Part shown: positions 15,160 to 24,328 of the stretch, piece by piece
Layout: each line of letters begins with the position of its first letter
Numbering within the stretch: position 1 is the stretch's first letter
NCBI GenBank assembly: GCA_900549645.1
Contig: URPD01000027.1
Span: 1-24,338, forward strand
Direction: 5' to 3'
Source: an uncultured Eubacteriales bacterium
GTDB taxonomy: Bacteria; Bacillota; Clostridia; Oscillospirales; Oscillospiraceae
Length of the DNA: 24,338 nucleotides
Notes under the pieces: generated by a model
What the model was told of the DNA's origin: nothing
The model's database searches: none
Seen by the model: only the letters and a program-made list of their open reading frames with translations
Position numbers and translations under genes: made by a program

Positions 15160-17403
15160 ATGGGCGGTTGGAATATATTTTACGGGCTGCTGAACTTTGC
15201 CATACTTGCAGCGGCGCTGTACTTCATCGGCTGGAAGCTGGTCGTCAAGATGTTCAAGAGCCGCCGCGACCGTATCGCGGATGAGCTTGAACAGGCAAAG
15301 CAGGCCAAGGAAAAGGCCGAAAACATAAGAGCGGGGCTTGAGAAAGCCCGCGCCGACGGCGACGCTCAGGGCGAAGCCATCATCGCCAAGGCGAAGGAAA
15401 CTGCGGAGCGCAGCAGCGAGGAGGCGCGCCGCGCGGATGAAAAGTCCGCCGCGGATATCGCCGCCGGTGCGCGCAGCGACGCCGAGCAGATAGATTACGA
15501 GCTGCGCCGCAAGCTCACGAACGCGGCGGCGGGCGAGATAACCGAGGCCGCGGCTCAGCTTATGAGCGCTCCCGAATACGGCGAGCGCCGCGCCGCGCTG
15601 ACCGAGAAGTTCGTCGCGGAGCTGAAGGACGCGATACAGGTCACACCGGCGGACAAGGTTCGTCTTTACGAGACGGGCGAAGTGAGCGCCGTGCTGTGGT
15701 CGGAGCAGCCTCTGGAGCAGGAAACTGTCGACGAGATACGCGATATCATCGCGCAGGCTTTTGACGACGACGAGGTCAACATCGAGACCGACGTCGACGC
15801 GAGCCTTATCGGCGGCCTGCGTCTTCAGGTGGGCGACACCGTTTATGACGGCAGCCTTGCCCACAGACTTAATGTCATCAGAAACAGCATCGTGAGCGAA
15901 GCCGTCCCCGAAGGCGACGTCGCCGAGGCTCTGCGCGGCAGACTCAGCAAGGAGCAGAGCAAGCTCGATGCGTTCCAAGTCGGCACGGTCATCACGCTGT
16001 CCGACGGTATATGCCGTGTTTCCGGCCTGTCGGACGTCATGGCGGGCGAGATGCTGGAGTTCGGCGGCGGCCTTCGCGGCCTTGTCATGGACCTTGAGAA
16101 GGACAACGTCGGCGTCGTCATGCTCGGCAACTACGACAACGTGCAGGAGGGCGACGAGGTTCGCCGTACCGGCAAGATCATCGAAGTCCCCGTGGGCGAG
16201 GCGCTTATCGGCCGTGTCGTCGATGCGCTGGGCCGTCCTGTCGACGGCAAGGGCATCATCCACGCCACCGAGAGCCGCGCCATCGAAAGCCCCGCGCCGA
16301 GCGTGCTTATGCGCCGCCCGGTCAGCGTCCCGATGCAGACCGGTATCAAGGCTATCGACGCGCTTGTTCCTATCGGCCGCGGCCAGCGTGAGCTGATCAT
16401 CGGCGACCGTCAGACCGGTAAAACGGCCATCGCGCTCGATACCATCATCAACCAGAAGGGCAAGGATCTTATCTGCATTTACGTCGCCATCGGCCAGAAG
16501 GAATCCACCGTGGCCAGCTTCGTGAACAAGCTGCGCGAGCACGGCGCGATGGACTACACCATCGTCGTCTGCGCGAACGCATCCGAACCCGCGCCCATGC
16601 TCTATATCGCGCCGTACTCCGGCGCCGCGATGGGCGAATACTTCATGTATAACGGCAAGGACGTGCTCATAATCTACGACGATCTGTCCAAGCAGGCCGT
16701 CGCCTACCGTGAGATTTCCCTGCTGCTCCACCGTCCGCCCGGACGCGAAGCGTACCCCGGCGACGTGTTCTACCTCCACTCCAGACTTCTGGAGCGCGCC
16801 GCGCGCCTCAGCGAGGAGGCCGGCGGCGGCAGCATGACCGCCCTGCCCATCATCGAGACGCAGGCGGGCGACATCTCGGCATACATCCCCACCAACGTCA
16901 TCTCTATCACCGACGGCCAGATTTTCCTCGAAACCGACCTCTTCAACTCCGGCGTGCGCCCCGCTATCAACGTGGGTCTGTCGGTGTCCCGTGTCGGCGG
17001 CTCGGCTCAGCTCGGCGCGATGAAGCAGGTGGCAGGCCGTCTGAGAATGGATCTCGCGCAGTACAGAGAGCTGGCGGCGTTCTCGCAGTTCGGCTCCGAT
17101 CTGGATAAGGCGACGAGAGACACGCTGCACCGCGGCGACAGAATGACCGAGCTTCTGAAGCAGGGTCAGTTCGCGCCGATGGAGGCGGCCGATCAGGTCG
17201 TGTCCATATTCGCGGCCAGCGAGGGCTATGCCGACGACGTTGAGCTTGCGGACATTGCCCGCTTCGAGAAGGAGCTGCTTGACCATGTCCACAGCAGCTA
17301 CCCGGAGATAAAGGATCAGATAATGACCGGCAAGAAGCTCAGCGCGGAGCAGCTTGAGAAGCTGCGCTCCGTGATTGCCGAATTCAAGAAGAACTTCAGA
17401 TGA
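15160..17403 (+). CDS. atpA: Fused ATP synthase b-type stalk / delta C-terminal domain / alpha subunit
   Basis: One uninterrupted 747-residue frame, starting at ATG 15160 behind GGGGAGGTGA. Residues 6-27 are a membrane helix and about 30-157 a charged coiled coil of b/b' type. Residues about 163-243 are the delta (OSCP) C-terminal domain, with VDASLIGGL (212-220) and GDTVYDGS (225-232). From about 248 a complete alpha subunit follows: beta-barrel start GTVITLSDGICRVSGL, Walker A GDRQTGKT (415-422), arginine finger Arg611 in LSVSRVGG, and a normal C-terminus. Alpha is the regulatory nucleotide-binding subunit of F1. The delta N-terminal six-helix bundle, which normally grips alpha's N-terminus, is absent, and delta and alpha meet within about five to ten residues. 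There is no separate atpH. Fusion of b and delta alone is known in mycobacteria; adding alpha is the unusual part. Confidence 0.93.
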   Translation: MGGWNIFYGLLNFAILAAALYFIGWKLVVKMFKSRRDRIADELEQAKQAKEKAENIRAGLEKARADGDAQGEAIIAKAKETAERSSEEARRADEKSAADIAAGARSDAEQIDYELRRKLTNAAAGEITEAAAQLMSAPEYGERRAALTEKFVAELKDAIQVTPADKVRLYETGEVSAVLWSEQPLEQETVDEIRDIIAQAFDDDEVNIETDVDASLIGGLRLQVGDTVYDGSLAHRLNVIRNSIVSEAVPEGDVAEALRGRLSKEQSKLDAFQVGTVITLSDGICRVSGLSDVMAGEMLEFGGGLRGLVMDLEKDNVGVVMLGNYDNVQEGDEVRRTGKIIEVPVGEALIGRVVDALGRPVDGKGIIHATESRAIESPAPSVLMRRPVSVPMQTGIKAIDALVPIGRGQRELIIGDRQTGKTAIALDTIINQKGKDLICIYVAIGQKESTVASFVNKLREHGAMDYTIVVCANASEPAPMLYIAPYSGAAMGEYFMYNGKDVLIIYDDLSKQAVAYREISLLLHRPPGREAYPGDVFYLHSRLLERAARLSEEAGGGSMTALPIIETQAGDISAYIPTNVISITDGQIFLETDLFNSGVRPAINVGLSVSRVGGSAQLGAMKQVAGRLRMDLAQYRELAAFSQFGSDLDKATRDTLHRGDRMTELLKQGQFAPMEAADQVVSIFAASEGYADDVELADIARFEKELLDHVHSSYPEIKDQIMTGKKLSAEQLEKLRSVIAEFKKNFR

Positions 17404-17429
17404 AATTTTGCAGAAGGGAGGCATAGCGT

Positions 17430-18275
17430 ATGGCAAATATGCGCGCCATCAGAACACGCATAAAGAGCGTTGAGAGTACCCGGCAGATAACCAAATCCAT
17501 GAAAATGGTGGCGGCCTCCAAGCTGAGAAGGACTCAGGATTCCATGGCGGCGCTCCGCCCCTTCGCGGAGACGAGCCGCAGGATGCTCGCGCATGTCGCG
17601 GCCAGCGCCTCCGGGGCGGAATGCCCGCTGCTCGTGCCCCACGAGGGCGAGAGAATATGCTATGTCCTGTTCGTCGGGAACCGCGGACTCTGCGGCATGT
17701 ACAACAGCGCCCTCGTCAAGTATCTTGAGGAGCTGGCGAAGGGCAAGGACTGCTTCCTCGTCGTCAGCGGCCGCTGGGGCAGGGAGGTCATCGCGGCCTC
17801 CGGCATCCCCGTGAAAAAGACCTTCGACGCCGCGAGCGATACCCCCGACTCCGCCGAGGCGCGCGAGCTTGCGGGCTATCTGCGCGAGCTGTATCTCGGC
17901 GGCGAGGCGGACAAGGTCGTGCTGGTGTACGAGCATTATAAATCCGCGCTCGCTCAGGTGCCGGTGAATATGCAGCTGCTGCCCGTGGTTGCGGGCGAGG
18001 CGGAAGGCTCGGCAGGGGATTATATCTTCGAGCCGGACGCGGCGGAGCTGCTTGACAGGCTTGCCCAGCTGTACCTGGACAGCACGATGCTTTCCGTGCT
18101 GCTTGAGGCCAAGACCGGCGAGCACACAGCCCGCATGACCGCCATGACCTCCGCCACCGACAACACCGACGAGCTGCTTGACGAGCTGCGCCTGCGGCTC
18201 AATCACGCGCGCCAGTCGGCGATCACGACGGAGATATCCGAGATAGCGGGCGGCGCTGCGGCGCTACAGCGCTGA
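17430..18275 (+). CDS. atpG: F-type ATP synthase subunit gamma
   Basis: The 281-residue protein starts at ATG 17430 after GGGAGG. N-terminal MRAIRTRIKSVESTRQITKS and C-terminal RLRLNHARQSAITTEISEIA are the two helices of the rotor coiled coil inside alpha3beta3, with an ordinary Rossmann-like middle domain (GNRGLCGMYN). Length is typical. It follows the fused alpha gene by 26 bases in the normal operon position. Confidence 0.93.
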   Translation: MANMRAIRTRIKSVESTRQITKSMKMVAASKLRRTQDSMAALRPFAETSRRMLAHVAASASGAECPLLVPHEGERICYVLFVGNRGLCGMYNSALVKYLEELAKGKDCFLVVSGRWGREVIAASGIPVKKTFDAASDTPDSAEARELAGYLRELYLGGEADKVVLVYEHYKSALAQVPVNMQLLPVVAGEAEGSAGDYIFEPDAAELLDRLAQLYLDSTMLSVLLEAKTGEHTARMTAMTSATDNTDELLDELRLRLNHARQSAITTEISEIAGGAAALQR

Positions 18276-18303
18276 AAAACAACAACTAGTAAGGAGCTCA
18301 GCT

Positions 18304-19689
<1,386 letters not shown>

Positions 19690-19699
19690 GGTGGAACCG

Positions 19700-19960
19700 A
19701 TGGAGAACATGATTCATCTCTCCGTGGTCACGGCCGACGGCGTCGCGCTCGATACGCAGGTATCCTACGTCAACATCCCGACCGGCTCCGGCTCTGTCGG
19801 CGTCCTGCACGGCCACGCGCCGATGCTGTGCGCGGTGAGCGCGGGAAAGGTCAGATACACCACGGCCGACGGCGGCTCCGGCGAAATCGAGGTCGGCGAC
19901 GGCGTGGCGAACGCCGGAGGCAGCGAGGTAACGCTGCTTGTAAGCGAGACAAAAAGTTAA
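19700..19960 (+). CDS. atpC: F-type ATP synthase subunit epsilon, short form
   Basis: ATG 19700 follows GAGGTGG and lies 10 bases after the beta stop; an in-frame TTG at 19667 inside atpD is rejected. The 86-residue product matches only the N-terminal beta-sandwich (IHLSVVTADGV, VGVLHGHAPMLCAVSAGKV, VTLLVSETKS). The C-terminal two-helix domain, about 45-50 residues in E. coli and Bacillus, which inhibits ATP hydrolysis when extended, is absent. The stop is followed within 15 bases by the operon terminator, so no lost helix remnant is hidden there. Short epsilons are known from some other bacteria. Confidence 0.9.
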   Translation: MENMIHLSVVTADGVALDTQVSYVNIPTGSGSVGVLHGHAPMLCAVSAGKVRYTTADGGSGEIEVGDGVANAGGSEVTLLVSETKS

Positions 19961-19973
19961 CAACATTGATTGA

Positions 19974-20020
19974 AACAGATCGTCACCGGTGATTTTTATC
20001 CCCGGCGGTGATCTGTTTTT
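19974..20020 (+). terminator. Terminator of the atp operon
   Basis: AACAGA (from 19974) and TCACCG (19983-19988), interrupted by a TCG bulge, pair with CGGTGA (20006-20011) and TCTGTT, followed by five or more T residues. From 20021 to the next promoter at 20171 the sequence is AT-rich and empty. Confidence 0.75.
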
Positions 20021-20170
20021 ATATCCGCAAATGCAGCACCGAAAAGTTTTACCTTAAAATAAATGCAAAAAAAGCACGAGTTCGAGAAAATACAGAAAAT
20101 CAAGAACAAATGATTTTATAATTCGTCATTTTGCAACCAGCAACGGGGCAAAAATCGTCATTATTATTCA

Positions 20171-20199
20171 TTGACGCATATACGCCATGGTGATAAAAT
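20171..20199 (+). promoter_or_regulatory. Promoter of the P-loop NTPase gene
   Basis: TTGACG (20171-20176) and TAAAAT (20194-20199) with a 17-base spacer. Its position decides the start codon at 20234 rather than the TTG at 20171. Confidence 0.75.
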
Positions 20200-20233
20200 G
20201 ATAGTCGTTAGAGAATTATTAGTGAGGCGAGCT

Positions 20234-20944
20234 ATGAAAAAGGTCTATGTTCTTATTGGAAATTACGGCAGCGGAAAGACGGAGCTTGCGCTGAATTTCG
20301 CCATAAATGCGGCGGCGGAGGGCGGACGCACGGAGCTGCTGGATCTTGACATGGTGAACACCTATTTCCGCCTGACCGAGCACGGCAAAATGACAGAGAT
20401 GAAGGAGATCCGCCTCGTCTCGCCGAACTATGCCTGCTCCGGCATCGAGACGCTGTCCCTCCCGGCGGAGGTCGCCTCCGCGTTCGACATGGATTGGGAC
20501 ACGGTCGTGTTCGACGTCGGCGGCGACGCCGTGGGCTCCACCGCGCTTGGCCGCTACCATCAGGACTTCATCGACCTCGAACCCGGCTCGCTTGAGGTGC
20601 TGAACGTTGTGAACATCCGCCGCCCGCTGGCCGGGACGGTGGAGAAGATAATCCATCTTCAGGAGGAGATGCAGATACACTCCCGCTTGAAGATAACCGG
20701 CATGATAAATAACACCAACCTTGCCCAGATGACGACTCCCGCCGAGCTGCGCGACGGCTATGAGATGATAAAGCAGGTGTCGGAGATAACGGGCGTACCG
20801 GTGCTGTATACGTCCGGGCGCAAGGAAATGCTGGACATTTTCCTCGCCGAGGGGCATGACCCGAAGTATATCGGGACGCCGATGCCCATAGATACATATA
20901 TGCACCGCGACTGGGACAGCTGGATTAAAGGGCTGGACGAATAA
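20234..20944 (+). CDS. P-loop NTPase (Mrp/ParA-like deviant), next to the oxidoreductase operon
   Basis: The 236-residue protein starts at ATG 20234 with GAGG seven bases ahead. Walker A is GNYGSGKTE near residues 9-17, and a second motif, TVVFDVGGDAVGSTALGRYH, fits the Walker B/switch strand of SIMIBI-class P-loop proteins. LELLDLDMVNTYFRL resembles the deviant region that senses nucleotide. I know of no assigned function; a role as a maturation or insertion factor for the adjacent ferredoxin-dependent enzyme is a context inference only. A UUCG-type hairpin lies after the stop. Confidence 0.8.
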   Translation: MKKVYVLIGNYGSGKTELALNFAINAAAEGGRTELLDLDMVNTYFRLTEHGKMTEMKEIRLVSPNYACSGIETLSLPAEVASAFDMDWDTVVFDVGGDAVGSTALGRYHQDFIDLEPGSLEVLNVVNIRRPLAGTVEKIIHLQEEMQIHSRLKITGMINNTNLAQMTTPAELRDGYEMIKQVSEITGVPVLYTSGRKEMLDIFLAEGHDPKYIGTPMPIDTYMHRDWDSWIKGLDE

Positions 20945-20951
20945 TCGGACG

Positions 20952-20972
20952 AATCCGCTTCGGCGGTTTGTT
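20952..20972 (+). terminator. Weak terminator or attenuator with TTCG tetraloop
   Basis: CCGC (20955-20958), TTCG loop, GCGG (20963-20966), followed by TTTGTT. The stem is short but the loop is very stable; it may partly end the P-loop gene transcript before the ferredoxin gene. No separate promoter was seen for the next operon, so read-through is likely. Confidence 0.5.
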
Positions 20973-21017
20973 ATAGGAAGTAAACAAGCAAAATTTTTAC
21001 AGAAAAGAGGTTATCTC

Positions 21018-21227
21018 ATGGTTAAGGTGACGATCAACGAGCTTGTCTGCAAGGGCTGCGGCTTGTGCGCAAGGGCATGTCCTAAAAACGTGCTCGCGCT
21101 GTCCAAGACCAAGCTCAACGCAAAAGGCTATCACCCCGCAGAAGTAGTTAACCCTGAAGCCTGCATAGGCTGCGCATCCTGCGCACGTACCTGCCCGGAT
21201 ATAGCGATCAGGATAGAGAAGGAATAA
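21018..21227 (+). CDS. 2-oxoacid:ferredoxin oxidoreductase delta subunit, 2[4Fe-4S] ferredoxin
   Basis: The 69-residue protein starts at ATG 21018 behind AGAGG. It has two CxxCxxCxxxCP motifs (Cys11, 14, 17, 21 and Cys49, 52, 55, 59) and binds two [4Fe-4S] clusters that pass electrons from the TPP centre to free ferredoxin. It is the first gene of the four-gene oxidoreductase operon, with 13 bases to the next gene. Confidence 0.9.
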   Translation: MVKVTINELVCKGCGLCARACPKNVLALSKTKLNAKGYHPAEVVNPEACIGCASCARTCPDIAIRIEKE

Positions 21228-21240
21228 GGAGGAAAAGAAA

Positions 21241-22320
21241 ATGGCATTGACTCTTATGAAGGGTAGCGAAGCAATCGCGGAAGCCGCTATTCGCGCAGGC
21301 GCCCGTTTCTTCTTCGGCTATCCTATCACCCCGCAGACAGAGATACCTGAGTACATGTCCGCACGTATGCCTGAGGTCGGAGGATGCTTCCTTCAGGCCG
21401 AGAGCGAAGTCGCGGCAATCAACATGATCTATGGCGCAGCCGGTACCGGCGCCCGCGCCATCACCTCTTCTTCCAGCCCCGGCGTCAGCCTAAAGCAGGA
21501 AGGTATATCCTACTGCGCCGGCGCACAGCTGCCCTGCGTTATCCTCAACGTCATGCGCGGCGGCCCCGGCCTCGGTAACATTCAGGCCTCTCAGGGCGAC
21601 TATTTTCAGGGCGTCAAGGGCGGCGGCAACGGCGACTACCATCTGCTGACCTACGCTCCCGCCTCCGTTCAGGAAGCTATCGACATTATGATGTTCGCCT
21701 TTGACAAGGCCGAGCAGTACCGTGTTCCCGTGCTGTTCCTCGCCGACGGCATCATTGCCCAGATGATGGAGCCTGTCGAAATGCCCGAAATGGTCGATTT
21801 CAAAATCGATCCTGAGAAGAAGCCTTGGGCAGCCACCGGCTGGAAGCCCGGCGACGATCCCGCAAAGCGCGCCCAGATCAACTCCATCTACATCAACACC
21901 GAAGATTTGTCCGTTCATAACGACGAGCTGCAGAAGGTCTACCGTGAGATCGAGGCGAACGAGTGCCGCCACGAGGAGTACATGACCGAGGACGCTGAGT
22001 TTGTCATCACCGCCTTCGGTACCGTTGCCCGTATTGCCAAGTCCGCAGTCGATGAGCTGCGCGAGAAGGGCATCAAGGCCGGTCTCTTCCGCCCCATCAC
22101 CGTGTGGCCGTTCCCGTACAAGGATCTCGCAGACTGCGTCTGCCGCGACGGCGTCAAGGCAGTGCTCGACGTAGAGTGCAACGAAGGCCAGATGCTTGAG
22201 GATGTCAAGCTCGGCCTCAACGGCGCAAAGCCGGTTGACTTCTTCGGTCACTGCGGCAGCCAGATGCCTACCACCGCAGAGATCGTCACTAAGATCCTCG
22301 CAATGAAGGAGGGTAAATAA
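21241..22320 (+). CDS. vorB: 2-oxoacid:ferredoxin oxidoreductase alpha subunit (VorB-like)
   Basis: The 359-residue protein starts at ATG 21241 after AAGGAGG. The opening KGSEAIAEAAIRAGARFFFG followed by YPITPQTEIPEYM, then AESEVAAINMIYGAAGTGAR and TSSSSPGVSLKQEGISYCAG, is the pyrimidine-binding domain of the POR superfamily, and the second half is the PFOR domain II type. The pattern is closest to subunits annotated as 3-methyl-2-oxobutanoate dehydrogenase VorB; 2-oxoglutarate (KorA) specificity cannot be excluded. The complex oxidatively decarboxylates a branched-chain or other 2-oxoacid to its CoA ester and reduces ferredoxin, feeding NfnAB. Confidence 0.88.
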   Translation: MALTLMKGSEAIAEAAIRAGARFFFGYPITPQTEIPEYMSARMPEVGGCFLQAESEVAAINMIYGAAGTGARAITSSSSPGVSLKQEGISYCAGAQLPCVILNVMRGGPGLGNIQASQGDYFQGVKGGGNGDYHLLTYAPASVQEAIDIMMFAFDKAEQYRVPVLFLADGIIAQMMEPVEMPEMVDFKIDPEKKPWAATGWKPGDDPAKRAQINSIYINTEDLSVHNDELQKVYREIEANECRHEEYMTEDAEFVITAFGTVARIAKSAVDELREKGIKAGLFRPITVWPFPYKDLADCVCRDGVKAVLDVECNEGQMLEDVKLGLNGAKPVDFFGHCGSQMPTTAEIVTKILAMKEGK

Positions 22321-23067
<747 letters not shown>

Positions 23068-23069
23068 TT

Positions 23070-23612
23070 ATGATGAAACAGTTCATTTTTGCAGGCTTCG
23101 GCGGTCAGGGTATGCTCCTGATCGGTAAATTCGTTGCCATGGCCGCAATGCTGGACGGCAAGCATGTCTCTTGGCTGCCCTCCTACGGCCCCGAAATGCG
23201 CGGCGGTACCGCGAACTGCTCCGTTATCGTCAGCGATAAGGATGTCGCCTCCCCGCTGGTCGACAAGGCCGACGTTATCGTTGTGATGAACCTGCCCTCT
23301 CTCGATAAGTTCGAGGAGCATGTCAAGCCCGGCGGACTGCTGGTCATCAACAGCTCCATTATCGATCGCAAGTCCACCCGTGACGATATCACCGTTGTCT
23401 ACTGCGACGCTAACCGCATCGCCGAGGCAGTCGGCAATCCCAAGGGCGCGAACGTCGCTATCCTTGGCGCAATGCTGGAGAAGGAGCCGATCGTCGATCT
23501 GGATAAGATGACCGAGGCTATCCGCATTGAGCTGGGCGAGCGCAAGGCTCGCTTCCTCGAAGGTAATAAGAAGGCTCTTATCGCCGGTATGGAAGCTGCA
23601 AGAGAGCAGTAA
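23070..23612 (+). CDS. 2-oxoacid:ferredoxin oxidoreductase gamma subunit
   Basis: The 180-residue protein starts at ATG 23070 (or the adjacent ATG 23073). IFAGFGGQGMLLIGKFVAMA near the N-terminus and SYGPEMRGGTANCSVIVSD are the hallmarks of the gamma domain, which binds CoA. It ends the operon ahead of a strong terminator. Confidence 0.9.
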   Translation: MMKQFIFAGFGGQGMLLIGKFVAMAAMLDGKHVSWLPSYGPEMRGGTANCSVIVSDKDVASPLVDKADVIVVMNLPSLDKFEEHVKPGGLLVINSSIIDRKSTRDDITVVYCDANRIAEAVGNPKGANVAILGAMLEKEPIVDLDKMTEAIRIELGERKARFLEGNKKALIAGMEAAREQ

Positions 23613-23624
23613 ATATTTGTTTTG

Positions 23625-23658
23625 AAAAAGCCAAGCGGCATCGCCGCTTGGCTTTTTT
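23625..23658 (+). terminator. Terminator of the oxidoreductase operon
   Basis: AAAAAGCCAAGCGGC (23625-23639) pairs perfectly with GCCGCTTGGCTTTTT (23643-23657) around ATC; strong and symmetrical enough to work on both strands. Confidence 0.9.
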
Positions 23659-23719
23659 GCGTTCAATATCAATTCGGAGTTCATATCCGTGCCCCGATAC
23701 GCCCGCAGGGAATGTGTCG

Positions 23720-23742
23720 TTCCGCCTGTATAACCGGCGGAA
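23720..23742. other. Hairpin in the 5' region of the last gene
   Basis: TTCCGCC (23720-23726) and GGCGGAA (23736-23742) form a 7-bp stem with a 9-base loop, ahead of the gene at 23790. No known riboswitch is recognised and no convincing promoter is seen between 23659 and 23789. Confidence 0.35.
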
Positions 23743-23789
23743 ATTATTGGCATAATACTACCGAACATCTTTTGCTTGGGGGCGGGGAA

Positions 23790-24275
23790 ATGAAGAAATA
23801 TTTTACTGCGGCGCTGTCGCTGCTTGGCGCAGTCGCGCTGATGCTGGCGGGAATGTACGTGTATTCACAGCCGGATAACGGCGGCGACGAGGCGCTGGTG
23901 ACGAAGAATATAATCGTCGGCTCGGTCGAGATCGAGAGCTGCGGCGGAGACAGCTTCTATGTCCTGCGCGATAAGTTCGGCTCGGAATATATCTTCAACC
24001 GCCTTCCAGAGCGTATGCGCAGCGAGAGCTACGAGGGGCGGAGCGCGCAGGTGCGCTGCACCCCGGCGGACAGCTCCGGCAGACGGGTCCTGCGTGAGCT
24101 GAGCATTGACGGCAAGGTGCTCATCAGCAGCGGCGACGCGGGCGGCTCCGGCCCGGAGCTTGCGCATATCATGGGCGCGGTGATAATCACGGCGGGCTTC
24201 CTCCTGCTGTGGCTCTTCGTGCGCCGCGTGATACGCATAGCCGCCGAAAAGGACAGAAGGAAAGACGGGTTTTGA
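23790..24275 (+). CDS. Small membrane protein with extracytoplasmic domain, unknown
   Basis: The 161-residue protein starts at ATG 23790 after GGGGGCGGGG; in-frame codons upstream read through the previous terminator and are rejected. The N-terminal helix YFTAALSLLGAVALMLAGMY is an anchor or signal, residues about 30-125 form a soluble beta-rich region, and HIMGAVIITAGFLLLWLFVR is a second membrane helix before a basic tail. Both ends would sit inside with the middle outside. No family is recognised. The stop codon lies within a hairpin. Confidence 0.75.
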   Translation: MKKYFTAALSLLGAVALMLAGMYVYSQPDNGGDEALVTKNIIVGSVEIESCGGDSFYVLRDKFGSEYIFNRLPERMRSESYEGRSAQVRCTPADSSGRRVLRELSIDGKVLISSGDAGGSGPELAHIMGAVIITAGFLLLWLFVRRVIRIAAEKDRRKDGF

Positions 24276-24284
24276 CCCGTCTTT
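24261..24284 (+). terminator. First terminator hairpin, containing the stop codon
   Basis: AAAGACGGGT (24261-24270) and ACCCGTCTTT (24275-24284) with a TTTG loop. The TGA stop at 24273-24275 lies in the loop and stem. Confidence 0.65.
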
Positions 24285-24287
24285 CTC

Positions 24288-24328
24288 AGCTTGTCAAAAA
24301 AGTCCTGTGAGGACTTTTTTGACAAGCT
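24288..24328. terminator. Second, 18-bp perfect terminator hairpin
   Basis: AGCTTGTCAAAAAAGTCC (24288-24305) and GGACTTTTTTGACAAGCT (24311-24328) with a TGTGA loop. The A and T tracts lie within the stem, so it can serve either strand; a gene on the minus strand may lie just outside the window. Confidence 0.65.

Noticed and set aside
15949..15970. AAGGAG followed by ATG near 15967 as an internal start for free alpha
   Set aside because: The ATG is out of frame with alpha, and the 13-base spacing is poor.
14704..17436. Long minus-strand reading frame of 910 codons across the ATP synthase genes
   Set aside because: It lies wholly opposite well-recognised atp genes, has no ribosome site, and reflects high GC and codon bias of the plus-strand genes.
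20171..20233. TTG at 20171 as start of the P-loop NTPase
   Set aside because: This TTG is the first part of the -35 box of a well-spaced promoter.
23622..23789. Upstream extension of the last membrane protein
   Set aside because: It would be translated through a strong terminator hairpin and lacks a ribosome site.
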